Below, one piece after another: positions 23,211 through 34,654 of a stretch of DNA of 64,000 nt; within the stretch, counting starts at the first letter, position 1, and each line of letters opens with the position of its first letter. The notes beneath the pieces were generated by a model. It did not search any database. It was given only the letters and a program-made list of their open reading frames with translations, and was not told where the DNA came from. The position numbers and the translations under genes are program-made. Source of the DNA: Chaetomium olivaceum (Eukaryota > Ascomycota > Sordariomycetes > Sordariales > Chaetomiaceae); the NCBI GenBank assembly GCA_039881045.1, contig JAYWVB010000032.1:1-64000 (forward strand), read 5' to 3'.

Positions 23211-23258
23211 TAGTATAAGGCCGGTATAACACATGCATTTGCCTATCTACCTCTCTAT

Positions 23259-23921
23259 CTATTCGCCGCCCGCACCCTTGTCCAAGACGAACACCGCGAG
23301 GTCTGAATCCACGGCGCCCAGCACCCTCACCGTGGCCTCAGCCTGCCACTTTTTTAGCATCGCGCCAACGCCCTCCTTGCTGTAGTCCTCGGCACTAGCC
23401 TGATCCTTGTGGTACTTCACACGGATGAAGTCATCATCGACGGTGGCCGGATCGAGGGCAAGCGAAACAAGCGAGCGCAGCCTAATCGTCTTGGGGACAA
23501 GTTTTGGGAGCCATTCGATGTCGTGCCGGAACTGTATAAGGTCCTTGTCATTGGTGACGACCTCGTGGCCGTGGCTCTTGGCCTCGCGGAAGATGTAGGG
23601 CAGACCGAACCACTGGCCCGCGATCTTGTAGCGGTCATCCGCGTAGCCGAGCTCATCGTGGTACACGGCGTCCGGTGTGTATCGCTGCACGCGCTCCACC
23701 GTGGCGCCCATCTCGTAGAGGGAGATGATGTCGTCGACTAGCGCCCGGCGGGCTGGTGAGAGGGGAAGGGATTTGCTCGGGTTGGGCGCGTAATCGCCCG
23801 CTGTGAAGGTCTGGCGAGGCTCAAAGGACTTGCCCGGCAGCTTGGGATCAACGGGGAAGTGGATTTTGTTAGAGTCGCCGAGGCTTTGACCCTGGGAGGC
23901 GGCAAGAGTGTCGGTGGTCAT
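23259..23921 (-). CDS. NTF2/SnoaL-like small protein
   Basis: An intact 220-residue intronless frame. After a polar 55-residue lead, ARRALVDDIISLYE begins a cone-shaped NTF2-like fold: helix, then RYTPDAVYHDELGYADD, then GQWFGLPYIF and strands LIQFRHDIEWLP and IRLRSLVSLAL. This matches fungal conserved proteins annotated as SnoaL/NTF2-like, whose activity is mostly unknown. No membrane segment or signal peptide. Its 3' end lies only about 50 bases from the 3' end of the ankyrin gene, so the transcripts converge. Confidence 0.65.
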   Translation of the reverse strand: MTTDTLAASQGQSLGDSNKIHFPVDPKLPGKSFEPRQTFTAGDYAPNPSKSLPLSPARRALVDDIISLYEMGATVERVQRYTPDAVYHDELGYADDRYKIAGQWFGLPYIFREAKSHGHEVVTNDKDLIQFRHDIEWLPKLVPKTIRLRSLVSLALDPATVDDDFIRVKYHKDQASAEDYSKEGVGAMLKKWQAEATVRVLGAVDSDLAVFVLDKGAGGE

Positions 23922-24363
23922 GTTGGCCGGTTGGGGAGAGATACCAGTATATACCTAGGTAGGTATTTACACGAATTATAGGTCTGTTGGTCAGGCTGAA
24001 GACATCCGAACTCTTTTCTTATGGCAGAAGTTCTACCCAGGATGCTTTCACGCTTTAACAATGGTTTGGCTGGATAGGTGGTACTTGACGTCAGCGCTGG
24101 CTCAATGACGGTATTTGCACCATTAGACAAAGCTTATTTGCTAACATAAGTAAGGTACCGAGTACCCACCGGGCGCATACCCCGTTTAGCCGTATTCAGT
24201 AACGAGCACCGTCTCTTCATCTACGAACATCGGCCACCTCCAGCCAATAGAGAATACACCCGCTCTACCCACTGCTATGAGAAAGGTTGTCTAGAGAAAT
24301 GACCGCGAAGCAATAACGAAAGCTATTGTGAAGGGGCGGTTAGTTACCTAGGTACCTAGGTAG
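23922..24363. other. Intergenic region with CCTAGG palindrome
   Basis: No gene is seen. It contains TACCTAGGTAGGTA at 23952-23965 and a perfect 18-nt palindrome at 24345-24362. Confidence 0.55.
24345..24362. repeat. 18-nt perfect palindrome TACCTAGGTACCTAGGTA
   Basis: Reads identically on both strands. The core TACCTAGGTA recurs in other gaps of the window (9580, 23952, and a variant at 1141-1152). It lies immediately beyond the stop codon (24364-24366) of the quinoprotein gene. Confidence 0.75.
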
Positions 24364-25893
24364 CTAAGCCTTGTACAGAATATAGATCTCCCCAACTACT
24401 CCGTCACTGGCGACATACATCCTCGAATGGTCCGGATGCCAGGTGATACCCGTCGGCCGCAGACACGTATTTGATGTGCACGAGTCTACGTTCTCCGTCC
24501 AAAGAATATCGGAATAACCCTTGACACTATCCGGCGGCGCGACGGGGTCATAGCTATTGTCATCAAGCTTCTGAAACGGAATGTTGATGACCTTGTAGCC
24601 TGTCGCGGGTTGGCGGTTCCACGACCCATGCAGCGACACATATAAGTTGGTCGATTCCTTGTCGAACTTGCCGTCGATGGGCGCGCTGTGAGCCTGCATG
24701 GAGAGCCGCGCCGGCCTGGACTTCTCGGCACACGAACTGTCGTCAAAAGTCTCGTTGGGCGCCATAACGAACTGGTCCCCGACCTTGAAGGATGTGTCGG
24801 GGATTACTGACGGGTCGCCAACCGTCCAGCATGTCGGGTATCCGTACCATTGCTCGTTGGACTTGGCCGGGTCGCCGACTGGTGGTATCTATGTCAACAA
24901 ATGATCCATCATCAAACGTGAAGCTCGTTGGCATAGGTAAAACTCACGGTAGTTCAGCTCCTCGGCTGGGTTGTCTATGTGCACGTCGACTGAGTCGCCG
25001 TCGGTGGTGTTACGGGTAAGCTGGTCTCCGCTGTTCTCAACTCCCCAAACCCTTTGCATCACGTCAGTTAGCGGTTCCAGCACCAAACGCATGGGTATAA
25101 CTGACATGTTATTGCCGTCAAAGACGATGCCAATCTCATTTCGCAGCCCATAGCCGAGATACCACCCCTGGGTGTTGTACGTGTACCCGCCTTCTGGCGC
25201 TTTCGACAGATCAAAAACCTTAACGATGGCCCGACCCGTCTCCTTGTGGACTGTCGGCTCGTCGATATTATTCTCCGATCCCAGCGACACGATCAGCAGA
25301 TTGGGGTTGTTGGGCGGGACAGCGAGCGTCCGCGAGGGGTGACCGGTGGGATTCATGCCGCGGACCACCACCGTCTGGTCCGTCGCCGTCATGGTCTTGG
25401 CATCGTAGCTATAGGACCATGCCGTCGGCGCAGCGCTAACGTACAGCGTCTTGCCGTCCGGGCTCAGCGCGAGCCCGTGGTTCAGCTGTACATTCTCGAT
25501 TACGGTATTGCTCTCGGTAATGCATCCGTTGCCGTCAATCGTGTGCGCTGTGAGACCCTTACCAGCCTCAAGCACGAGCAGGTGGCCCTCGGTGTCGAAT
25601 AGGAGGCTGCGTGGTTTCGTCAGGCCCGTAGCCAGCAGGGTGTACTTCCATCCTTCGGCGGCGGCAAGAGTATACGGCGACGTGGCCGTTACGCCGGGGC
25701 ACGAACTAGGGATTGGCGTGGTGGACTGGCAACGGGAGGGGCCGGCAAGGGCTATCACATTCATGAGCAGTCAGCTACTCATGCTACTAGCTCCGGCGGA
25801 CCTTTAGGAGTGTCGCTGGGCTTCGAAGGGGTGCTGCATACCTGAGCCCAAGACGCCCAACGTCACCGTCAGAGTTGCTACGTGCCAATGCAT
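24364..25893 (-). CDS. Secreted PQQ-type sorbosone/pyranose dehydrogenase-like protein (CAZy AA12-like)
   Basis: A 438-residue secreted six-bladed beta-propeller of the L-sorbosone/soluble glucose dehydrogenase type. Fungal members with pyrroloquinoline quinone form CAZy family AA12 and pass electrons to oxidative polysaccharide enzymes. Exons: 25893-25842, 25751-25106, 25051-24948, 24878-24364. The first exon supplies a signal peptide (MHWHVATLTVTLGVLGSALA). Visible family motifs: LTKPRSLLFDTEGHLLV, LNHGLALSPDGKTLYVS, GYGLRNEIGIVFDG, WGVENSGDQL, NYLGDP, YGYPTCW, FVMAPNETF and SLHGSWNR. The 54-nt intron (25052-25105) is a multiple of three and open. Catalysis cannot be shown from sequence, but the set of motifs is typical. 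Confidence 0.85.
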
Positions 25894-26420
25894 CTCGGCC
25901 GTCTTGTTCCTCTTCGAGGGTCAAGTTTGAGAGATCCAGGTCGGGTCGTCCGAGGCAGACTTGCGGTTAAATAATGGTTTTGCTTGACGAATCGGTACAT
26001 ACACCCGCTTAAGGTAACCTCCCTTACCGTTATAGGACCGATACGCCGTGTATTGTATGATATAAGGGGAAATGATATCCTTGGTTGGAACTGTATTATC
26101 CACCTGCAGTGTATAGCCAAGCCGGGTAATCTAGAAGAATGGACAACAAGAACCCGGACTCGGTCTTCATGAACCTCCCCGCGCGCTTGGCGTATGCTAC
26201 TTGATACAGTAATCCGTCAAGTAAATCCGGGTAAGGAATATAAGATAAGCTGCCAAAGTATAGAAAACAAGGTATGAACAAGCCAATACATGATACATAT
26301 ACATCCCCGAGCTTACACGAGCGCCCCGACCGTCCCGGTCCTTCCGTACAATCATACACATAGCACATCCTCCCAACATCCAGTCATGTACAGACACAAA
26401 AGAAATTCCATCCGCCACCC
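25894..26420. other. Intergenic region
   Basis: Upstream of the quinoprotein gene and downstream of the rhodopsin-domain gene. No gene is seen. Confidence 0.5.
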
Positions 26421-27906
26421 TCATACAGTCCCCGTGCTGACCCACGAAAAGTCCTTCCTCACCATAATCTCATTCCGATACGCCGCCCTCTCCTCCGCAC
26501 TCCCCTTCTCCCCTGACCCACTGGTACTGACCTCCCTCCCGGTGATATCTACCGTCAGCTCAATCTCGTCCTCCCCCCTCAGCGTCGTCTCCGCGCTCCC
26601 CATCCCATGCAACCCCCACTCCCTTCGTCCCGGCTTAACATCCGCCACATGCACCAACGCGCCCTTCTTCCCCACCTGCCCAACCGCAAACTCCCCATGA
26701 ACACCCTCCCTAAAGTAGCCATGCCCCTTATGGGGAACACCACTCCCGCCACTACCGCCCGAGTGCCCGTGCGACACGGCCGAGGTAGCCACCGACCACA
26801 GCTTGCGCACGAGGGGCGCGTAGGTGGGCAGGCAGGCGCACACGATGCCGATGAAGGGCTCGCAGCAGGACCAGATGAAGACCTTGGACATGGCCCAGGT
26901 GAAGTCGGGGGACTTGACGAGCTGGTCCATCATGACGATGCGGACTGCGGAGGCGATGCAGACACTGTGGTAAGAACGAAAGGGGTTAGTGGGAGTTTGT
27001 TATTATGAGTGGGGGTGCGTGGGGGGCTGGTTGGTGTGGAAGCAGGGTTGAGGGGTGGGCGGGTTGATACCAGGGTGGGGCTTGGGAAGTGACTTACAAA
27101 CCACCGAGAAGGAGGATACCGCCGACGAAGAGTTTCTTGGTGGGGGGCATTTTTAGTTTGAGAACTAGCGTGGCGTGGGAGGTTAGTCGGAGGGTTTCTG
27201 GAAACAAAGAACAGGGAATGGGTGACTAACTGGTCGGGACAGGGACGAGCAGGATGGATACGTCAATGAATAGGCCGATAATGCCGTTGATGAAGTAAAA
27301 CAGAGACGCGTCGATGCAGGTACCGACTGCCGTCGGGTCGGTGTACTGCTTCCAGTAGTAGTTCACCGGCCGACAACCAGACAGCCAGGTGATGGTGACC
27401 TCTAGCCAGTGGCAGATGGTCAGTCCGAAGACGATGTTCCAGATAATGCCCTTGCCAAACATGCGGCGGTAGAACAGCATAATCGACACCTTGGTGGCTG
27501 ATATGCAAGTGATGTAGACGATAACGAAGGCATATGTCGTTTGGTACAACTTGGTGAACTCGTCAAAAGTCACAACCCAGAGGTGTTTTCCGCCGCCCCA
27601 TGGAATGGTAATGAGGCAGCACACAGCTGTACCGACGCCACAAATCTAGACAATATGTGTTAGTTATGGACTTCTATTTGATACCTGAAACGCGCGTAGT
27701 TAAGTGCATACCGCTGCAAACACGATGACATAGTCATCTTCGGCGAGCCCAGGACCTCTGTGCGTGAGCCGGACAAACAATCTCATGGCCACTGCAAACA
27801 GGCCAAGGACCATAACAGCCACGACAGCGCCGATGAGATCCCTGTTTTGGTGTTCCGTGAGGTCTACTCCGGGAGGTGCCGGACCCCAGTCTCCTGAGGA
27901 AGACAT
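26421..27906 (-). CDS. Seven-helix fungal rhodopsin-domain membrane protein (PTH11-like, no CFEM)
   Basis: A 406-residue plasma-membrane protein from four exons: 27906-27712, 27645-27231, 27164-27098 and 26964-26421, with introns of 66, 66 and 133 nt. The seven hydrophobic segments follow the order of the fungal integral-membrane rhodopsin family: RDLIGAVVAVMVLGLFAVAMR, EDDYVIVFAA, a loop with GGGKHLW, KVSIMLFYRRMF, the CRPVNYYW pattern before helix 5, FINGIIGLFIDVSILLVPVP and KKLFVGGILLLGG. The C-terminal 140 residues are cytosolic and Gly/Glu-rich. ATG 27906 is the first in frame. Relatives include PTH11-type receptors, but this protein has no CFEM domain. Ligand unknown. Confidence 0.82.
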
Positions 27907-29741
27907 TGTGTCGGGCTGCGGTTGGTCTTCGTCCGGGAACTTCAAGTCAAAGCCTCTGCCAACGGAACAGCCCAGCTGGAGAGAGAAACAAGAGTGGATG
28001 AAATTGGGTCACAAATCACTAAGTGTGGATGAGAAGCAGAAGGGACACAAGAAAAGGGACTGACTTGGCAGTCAAGTGGCGCTCGGGAAGGCGTGCATGT
28101 TGCCGGAATCTAGGAATGGCGGCTTCAACGTCGGTCATTATTAAACGCATCATCTGGCAACACCGGATCTCGGTGAATTGGTGTGGTCGATCATGGAGGG
28201 TGTTACTGTTCCTGAAGGGACAGTCTGTGCCGTAACGGCGGGATATGCGCCACGGGCGCGTGCCTCAGATTATACCAATGGGTTAAAACGTGCCACAGTA
28301 AAATCCCCGTCGGGAAGGTGGTATCAAATGCAGGTCCCATTGAGCCAGCGAGGTTGAGAGAGATCGCCAAGTTTCTTTCCTAGCACCGCCGCACGCCTGC
28401 TTCGAAGCGACGGCCAAGGGCAGGGGAACATTTCATCTTGCAACACTCCGGCCGACTCTCGACGGCGGCGGCCTTGGCCGACGGCACAGCATTCCTTCCA
28501 TAGGATGTTGATATGTTCTCGCCATAAACGCAATCCACGTGCTGCAACCTTGTGGGTATCATTCTGGATATCAGTGGGTTTGATTGATGCATCTAGTTAT
28601 TGTACCTGCATCAAGGGAACCTGGGACATTGAGCGTATCTTATTCGCTCGGCAGACACTCTTCCCCATTTGGTGCCTTGGCTGTCAGAGCTGGGACTTGA
28701 TGTGAGTGGTCTGACGTTGAAGGTGGCACAGAGCATGGATGGGAGATCTGGGTACGAAACGATCAGTAAGCCGCGCTAGGTCAGCTCACCTGTTCTCCAT
28801 TGAGTCCAAAACCGGCTCTTGTCGGGAGCCTCGTGAGACTGACGCTGTCTGTGCCGCCGGCCGATGGCGGGGTTTGTCTCATATGGAGGGGTCGCGTCGA
28901 TAAGATGAGAGCATCACCGGGTGCGTGGTCCAGGCAAACTTGAAGGATTCGTGTAGCGACGCAGCCCTAAACAAGATCGGACGGCTGAACCACTGAAAGC
29001 GGGATAGTAACCTGGGCACCTATCATATCAACCCAATCGGTGCGAATCTGTGCCGTTCTCCATCTTCTTAGAGTCGCCGACCTATCTCAGACTTTCCGGA
29101 CCACCCGCCGCTGCGTCCCATCGAATGTTTACGAAGCCTCATGTGCCGCCCGCGCTTGAGTCTACCCTTGAGTCTACCCTTGCTTTCGGCAGGGTGGGTG
29201 ACATTCGTCGGCGATATTCCTTCCCTCTACTCCTTCACCCGGAACGAAGCTACCCGTAGAAATGCCAGTGGCCAACATTGAACTCCACACACCCCCTCTA
29301 GCGCCATGTACATACGGAACCCAGGCATCAAGGTGTTGAGGTACGAAAGATTCCCGCCGTAGCGTATGGCACGGAGGGCTAAGTCCCAACTCCCTCAGCA
29401 CTCGTGGGGAACTGCCCCTGATGACCCCGAACGGTACCAGATGGGCCGAACGCGAAGTCCCGACTGGCTCCCAACCAGCAGCTCACGCCATGCCCATTCA
29501 GGACTAAGAATACCCCCATTCTGACCGCGGCGTGGAGATTCTTAACCGATACCGACAATGAGTGATCCACCTTGCTGAGGAATGCACCGGGCTTCTCGGG
29601 AGTGGCTTGTCGGTTGAGCGGTATATAGACATCCCAGCATTGCTTGGTCCTCGCAGACTGAGGCAGGGTCACGAATCCCAACACGGAGTCGCCGAACCTT
29701 CATTGTTGTCTTACTCCTGACTCGGTCAGTTTGTATTCATC
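27907..29741. other. Intergenic region, 1.8 kb
   Basis: No gene is seen. It includes a tandem duplication of a 15-nt unit (CTTGAGTCTACC...) at about 29155-29184. Open frames of about 100 codons on the minus strand at 29379-29684 have no recognisable content. Confidence 0.5.
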
Positions 29742-31333
29742 ATGTTTGACCTCGTCGGTTTCATCATCCTCTCCGCTCTTGGGAGCTTCTTCACCGCTCT
29801 TGCTGCCTCTCCCAAGAAGCAATGGAAGCTTTGGTTTCTCACGTCAAAGGCTATTTATGACGAACCCGAGTCCATCTCGACTCAGGAAGCGGACCAGAAG
29901 CTTGACGATGCCAAACTTCTCCAGGAGATCAACAACATGGCGGACTGCCATGAGACGGCCGCCCTCTTAGCGGACTTGATCCGCAAGGACGGTGCTGGCT
30001 GCTGGCCACCACGAGCCGAGCATGACCACACGGTATGGCCAGCCGCACTCCGCCCATACCGGGAGATTTACGAGGAAGTGGCGCCTCTGCTACCCACAGA
30101 GCATGTATCTCTCGACGATGAAGTCAACAAAGCACGCATCAGCAGGTTCCGTACCCGTCTTCAACAGCTACTACGCGAACGGGTTGATCTTGCCCAAGTG
30201 GAAGCACTCCTCGCAGCAGCGGATGCCGGACGATGGGACGTTTTTCCCCGAGACACCTACAACGCTTTCTACTCCTGCGTCGCCTGGTGTCGACACGCTT
30301 ACCGGTAAGTTACCCCAAACCACATTACCCCTGAACACCCAACCTTTAACACAAACCTCTTTTTGACAGATGGGCCACCATCCCCGTCGTTCGTCTCGCC
30401 CAAATCGAAAAGACGCTCCCCCTCCCCCGTGAGCTCAGTCTCCCTTGGACATACCTCCAGTCCCACTTCGGCCTCTGCTCCGAGTCTGGCAACAATACCT
30501 CCAACCTGGTCCTCAACTTCACCCTTCAGGAACCTACGCACTACAGATCAACACCGGTCTCCCGCAGCGCATTACATCCTCAGAGGAAGCCTTCGCGCGC
30601 GTGTTTCACGAGGTCGAGGTTTTGGGCCTGCCCGTATACCACGCAGTGGTGTCCGCCGTGCTGGCGCATGCGCGCGGGAACATGGTAGGCTGCCTGGTGC
30701 ATGCGCGGCGCGTTGCGGCGCAGCTGCGGCCTTTGCTGAGCAGCTACTATGATCGAGTGCATGATGCGAAGATTGCGCGGTCGGCGTGGCTGTCGCATGT
30801 GCAAGGGTTTTATGCGTGGGGGTTGGGGTTAGAGGGGGAGGTTGAAGGGGAGGGGGAGGGCGCGGACAAGGTGGTCAAGTTTGATGGGTTGAGTGGGAAT
30901 CAGGTGTTGTTGTTTCAGGTGCTGGATGCATTTTTGGGGATTGAACCGTACTTATCGGAGGAGAATCAGAACAGGAACGTGCCCGAGAAGCAGAGGGTGT
31001 TTTGCAGGGCGGTGGAGAGGCACTCGTTTCGGAGCCGTCTTGGAACGGAGGGGGTGGAGGGGCAGATCAGGAGGGAACTGGGCGAGACTGTGAAGAGGTT
31101 GAGGGTGAGTGTTTACTTTGATCTACTTTGTTTATCGCTGGACGAGGTGAGCTAATTCTGCTGTTTAGTTGTTTCGGACAGCCCACAGGTCCCGGGCAAA
31201 GGCCTATTTGTCACAGCCTGCCCCTGAGCGACTGCCCATGACGGCTGGGAAATCACTGCTCAAAGAAGATATGGACCAAAGTTTGGAATACCTGGATGAG
31301 TTCATGGTTGGCAGGCTGGCCAAGACTGTCTAA
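29742..31333 (+). CDS. Indoleamine 2,3-dioxygenase-like protein (frame broken once)
   Basis: A protein of about 487 residues resembling fungal paralogues of heme-dependent indoleamine 2,3-dioxygenase, which opens the indole ring of tryptophan. Exons: 29742-30304, 30370-31104, 31169-31333 (donors GTAAGT and GTGAGT). Family-like parts are IPVVRLAQIEKTLPLPREL, SGNNTSNLVLNF, LQINTGLPQRITSSEEAF, FDGLSGNQVLLFQVLDAFLG, and the end HRSRAKAYLSQPAPERLPMTAGKSLL. One C is missing from ACCCTT at 30521-30526, where the frame moves from NFT to SGTYALQ. With it the total is 488 codons. The N-terminus is hydrophobic (FDLVGFIILSALGSFFTALA), unlike cytosolic IDO. Bases change from C- to G-rich at about 30640. 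Dioxygenase activity is inferred from family only; I did not assign the heme His. Confidence 0.7.
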
Positions 31334-33190
31334 ACCGATTAATTCTCTTCTTTCCATGCCATTGTAACAATGATACGTAGACCCCTTAGTTCTGTATTGT
31401 ACATACGCTATAAATTAACGTTCTGACCGCGTCTGAGAGCCCTGTCGTAACATCAGATCCCCCCCACGTACATGTGTATTTGAGGCACAGCAGGCACCAG
31501 AGTCACCGGAGCTGGTGATTTACTGCGCTCCGCTCCTCACAACAGGCATTCAACGAGGTCCTCCAGCAGGGATCGGCTCGAACTCACCGATGGCGTCGCG
31601 TCGACTAGCACATGTAACAGCCGCGCCGCCGCAATGCTTGTTTACCAAGCCCCTTACGCCTCCGTCCCCAGTCGCGCTAAACGGATACAAGCGACAAATA
31701 CCGGTCGGCAAACTCGGCGCTTAAGTTCCATGAAGGATTCATCCGCAAAATGACATGCACGTCGGGATGGTATACATACATATGGACGCATGGTTCTGCA
31801 TCTGCATCACGTTAATACAACGCTGTATGTTGAGGGAAGCATTCGGGTTCTCCGTGGGAGGCCAAGACAAGGCCCAACGATCCCTAGACTCCACCATGAT
31901 GCCGCAAAGGGTTGTATCTGACAAGCTGAGGGAGCGAGATTCCTCCCGGTGTATCCGGAATATTAATTGTGCCCAGCTCTCTTTGCAGAACAGACATTAA
32001 ATCCTGCCATTCTACTTTTTGCGCCAGCGGCGTTGAGCGCTGCCTTGCCCCGATGTGCGCGTACGCGCCACGAGTACCTATGGTGGCCATTGATAGCTGT
32101 TTTGGGAGATTCTGACTGACTAGCGGATTTCTTCGCCGCACTCGTATATGTGATATCTTGAACCTATCATGCAATGGTGTCGCCGCTCCACGCCGCTCCC
32201 CAACGGGCACTTTTAGTCGGCGCCAGCGGCGTAGCAACCCATGTGCGCACATTGACAAAACTGACTACCTACCTACCGTCCGCCCAATGTTTCCCAATTC
32301 ATCATATGCCCTCATTCGGGCATTAGTGTGCAGGCAGCCGCTAAACCCGCGAAACGCAACCAAAACCGACCTTCCTTTTTCGTTCAACACTAGGCGCGGC
32401 ACAGGTTACAACCATGTTAGATGTGCTACCTCTCCGGTTGCTGTTATGATTAGAAAGAAGCACGTGTACTCCTAAAAGTGTTTGTCAGCGCTGAAGAATC
32501 GACGTCAGTGGCTGTTGAGACTGAACTAACGATTCCCAAGTCACGGAGGATCACACATGTATGGTATGTTGGCACATTCATTGGATCGGACCGAGAGGAT
32601 GTGTCGGAAATAGGTGCCGCTGCTCGTGAAACGCGACTATGTAGTGGTTTAAGCAGGGTCAAATGGGAACTGGAACTTGGGCCCAATAGTATGGGAAGCA
32701 GGGTGTATCGAGGTTGACTGTCTGGCCGCAAACGGGCCCATGGTACGTGACGTCGATTTCTGGATGTTCAGCCCTACCTGTGAGAGGAAACGTCGAACCA
32801 AATACGTCTTACAGCCAAAGGCGACTGAATATCAATTTATGTGTATAGAGGTGTAGGTTAAATAGTGAGAAGGATACAGTCCTCTACTCGGCCACCCTGG
32901 AAACATGGTATCGAAAGCAATACTCTCCACGGACCACGGAGATGAGGTGATTCTTCATGTAGGACCAGCATTGACTCGATTAGACAAGAACTGCACCGAT
33001 ATTGACTGGTTTCTGACTAGCAAAAACAAGTAAAGGCTGGTAAAGATGTGGGCATATCTCTATGTACATGTTATTGTCTTGCAACTCTCTTTCGGGACAC
33101 TCCCTTCCCGCTGGACCACTTTTTTGATTGTGGCATGCTCGTAGTGTAACAACGCCTCGTTCTTTTGTGATTCTCACCTGTAAGCCTGCT
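31334..33190. other. Intergenic region, 1.9 kb
   Basis: No gene is firmly supported. CGCCAGCGGCGT occurs twice in the same orientation (32022-32033 and 32221-32232), each followed by ATGTGCGC further on, suggesting a diverged duplication. The part at 32980-33177 could be a last exon of the minus-strand gene at 33191. Confidence 0.45.
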
Positions 33191-34654
33191 TCATTCTAAA
33201 AATAGAAAAAACCGACTTACATTGCTCTTCTGTGTTTTAGCAGGCGTCGTGCCAGTCTCGGGCGGTCCAAGGAGCCCCAATCCCAGGACGACTAAAGCCA
33301 TCAACAAATATCCAAAGAAGACAAACATACCACTGACCTCCAGCGCAATGTAGAAGGTACTGCGGTACTTTAGCAGCATCCTGACACCTCCAACAACGCC
33401 CACAATAACTAACAACAGCGCCGGCCGTCCTTGAACTGCACACCATACACTCCGCCAAAGCAGCGGCTTGACGCCATTCTTCAAATAATAGCCCAACTGC
33501 CACGCAACAAGCGGTAGTTGCGCCCAGTTGCTCTCCAGAGTTCTCAGCAGCGCAACACGCCCTCCTCTACCCCCGAAAAGCAGTCTGTAACACGCCACTA
33601 GCCACGCGGCCATGTTCATCCCCCTCGCAAAGACATACTCCACCGTGACCAGAACCCAGAGCAAATATCCCACGGCTGCCACCCGCAACCAAACCTCTTT
33701 ATCTCCCTTTCCCTGTCCCCTCCCCTCTATTCCCCGTCCCCCTTTCCCCTCCACCATCCTCCTCTCCTCGCCCCTCACCCCATCCACCTCTTTACGATCA
33801 CAACAACCCTCCACCAACACCGCACCCGCCCACGCCCCCGCAAGATCCAACCCCCCCTTCACCAACGCCTCGCCCATAACCCACCCAGCCGTCATAACAG
33901 CCCGCACAACGGCTCTTCCCATCCCTCCCGCGCCCATAGCACTTACAACACCCCCAACACCCTCGGGCATATCCATCGCAGGCATAACGCCGCCAAGCAT
34001 CTCCGCCACAAACACTTCCGGATTTGACACTGCCAGTCGGAGACCGTCGAGTGGGTGGACATACCACAGGTAGCTGCCTAGTTGTGGGGTGAGGGTGCGG
34101 CGGATGTGGTTGAGGGTGGCGGCGATGAGGAGGTGGATGAATGCTGTGCTCGGGGTGGGAAGATGTAAGGCGGTTTGGAGATACCTGTAATGAGAGGGGG
34201 CTGTGTTTTGGTGGTGGCGCTGGTTTATGGGAATGCTCGAGCTGGTGTTTGGGCATGGTGAGTTGGGGGTCGGGGTCGGACCTGTGGTGGTGGTGAGGTG
34301 CGGCTCGAAGTGGATGTGATAGAAGCGGTGAGATGATTGCGGGAGGAGAGGGAGGACCCGTCGGAGTAGGGTCGTGATGTCGGCCATGGATGGGGTCGGA
34401 CAGGCCATGCCAGCAGGGAACAAGGCCAGGGACGAAGTTCGGTTGAGAATGTTGGGGTCATTGATAGTGGTTGGCCCCGAGGTATCACGAGAATTGAGGC
34501 CCCTGATCTTGGAAACTAGGCGCGCAGTTGTCCGCCGGGGACGAAGGATCCCGTCCTCATGGCTGACGGCTAGTGATGCCGGTGGCGTCGCCGTATGATT
34601 CCGGCCTTGCGCCAGCAACGAACCGCCCTTCCTACGGTAGTTGTCAACCGGCAT
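33191..34654 (-). CDS. Unrecognised multi-pass membrane protein
   Basis: A 487-codon frame. The N-terminal 90 residues are basic and polar and may be non-coding: the Met at 34387 (MADITTLLRRVLPLLP) is an equally good start. A Pro/Thr/Asn-rich linker follows, then hydrophobic segments (VWLRVAAVGYLLWVLVTVEYVF, ALLLVIVGVVGGVRMLL, MFVFFGYLLMALVVLGLGLLG) separated by charged loops with EGKGGRGIEGRGQGKGDKE. The last codons lie in a GTAAGT...TTTTTAG stretch at 33196-33220; if a longer 43-nt intron (33178-33220) were spliced, the protein would continue to a stop at 32980. No family is recognised. Coding strand changes from C-rich to G-rich near 34040. Confidence 0.5.
   Translation of the reverse strand: MPVDNYRRKGGSLLAQGRNHTATPPASLAVSHEDGILRPRRTTARLVSKIRGLNSRDTSGPTTINDPNILNRTSSLALFPAGMACPTPSMADITTLLRRVLPLLPQSSHRFYHIHFEPHLTTTTGPTPTPNSPCPNTSSSIPINQRHHQNTAPSHYRYLQTALHLPTPSTAFIHLLIAATLNHIRRTLTPQLGSYLWYVHPLDGLRLAVSNPEVFVAEMLGGVMPAMDMPEGVGGVVSAMGAGGMGRAVVRAVMTAGWVMGEALVKGGLDLAGAWAGAVLVEGCCDRKEVDGVRGEERRMVEGKGGRGIEGRGQGKGDKEVWLRVAAVGYLLWVLVTVEYVFARGMNMAAWLVACYRLLFGGRGGRVALLRTLESNWAQLPLVAWQLGYYLKNGVKPLLWRSVWCAVQGRPALLLVIVGVVGGVRMLLKYRSTFYIALEVSGMFVFFGYLLMALVVLGLGLLGPPETGTTPAKTQKSNVSRFFLFLE

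Noticed and set aside
24870..24948. Apparent frame break in the quinoprotein gene
   Set aside because: The nearest acceptor (CATAG) gives the wrong frame, but the acceptor CCACCAG at 24879-24885 restores the family motif NYLGDP without any lost base.
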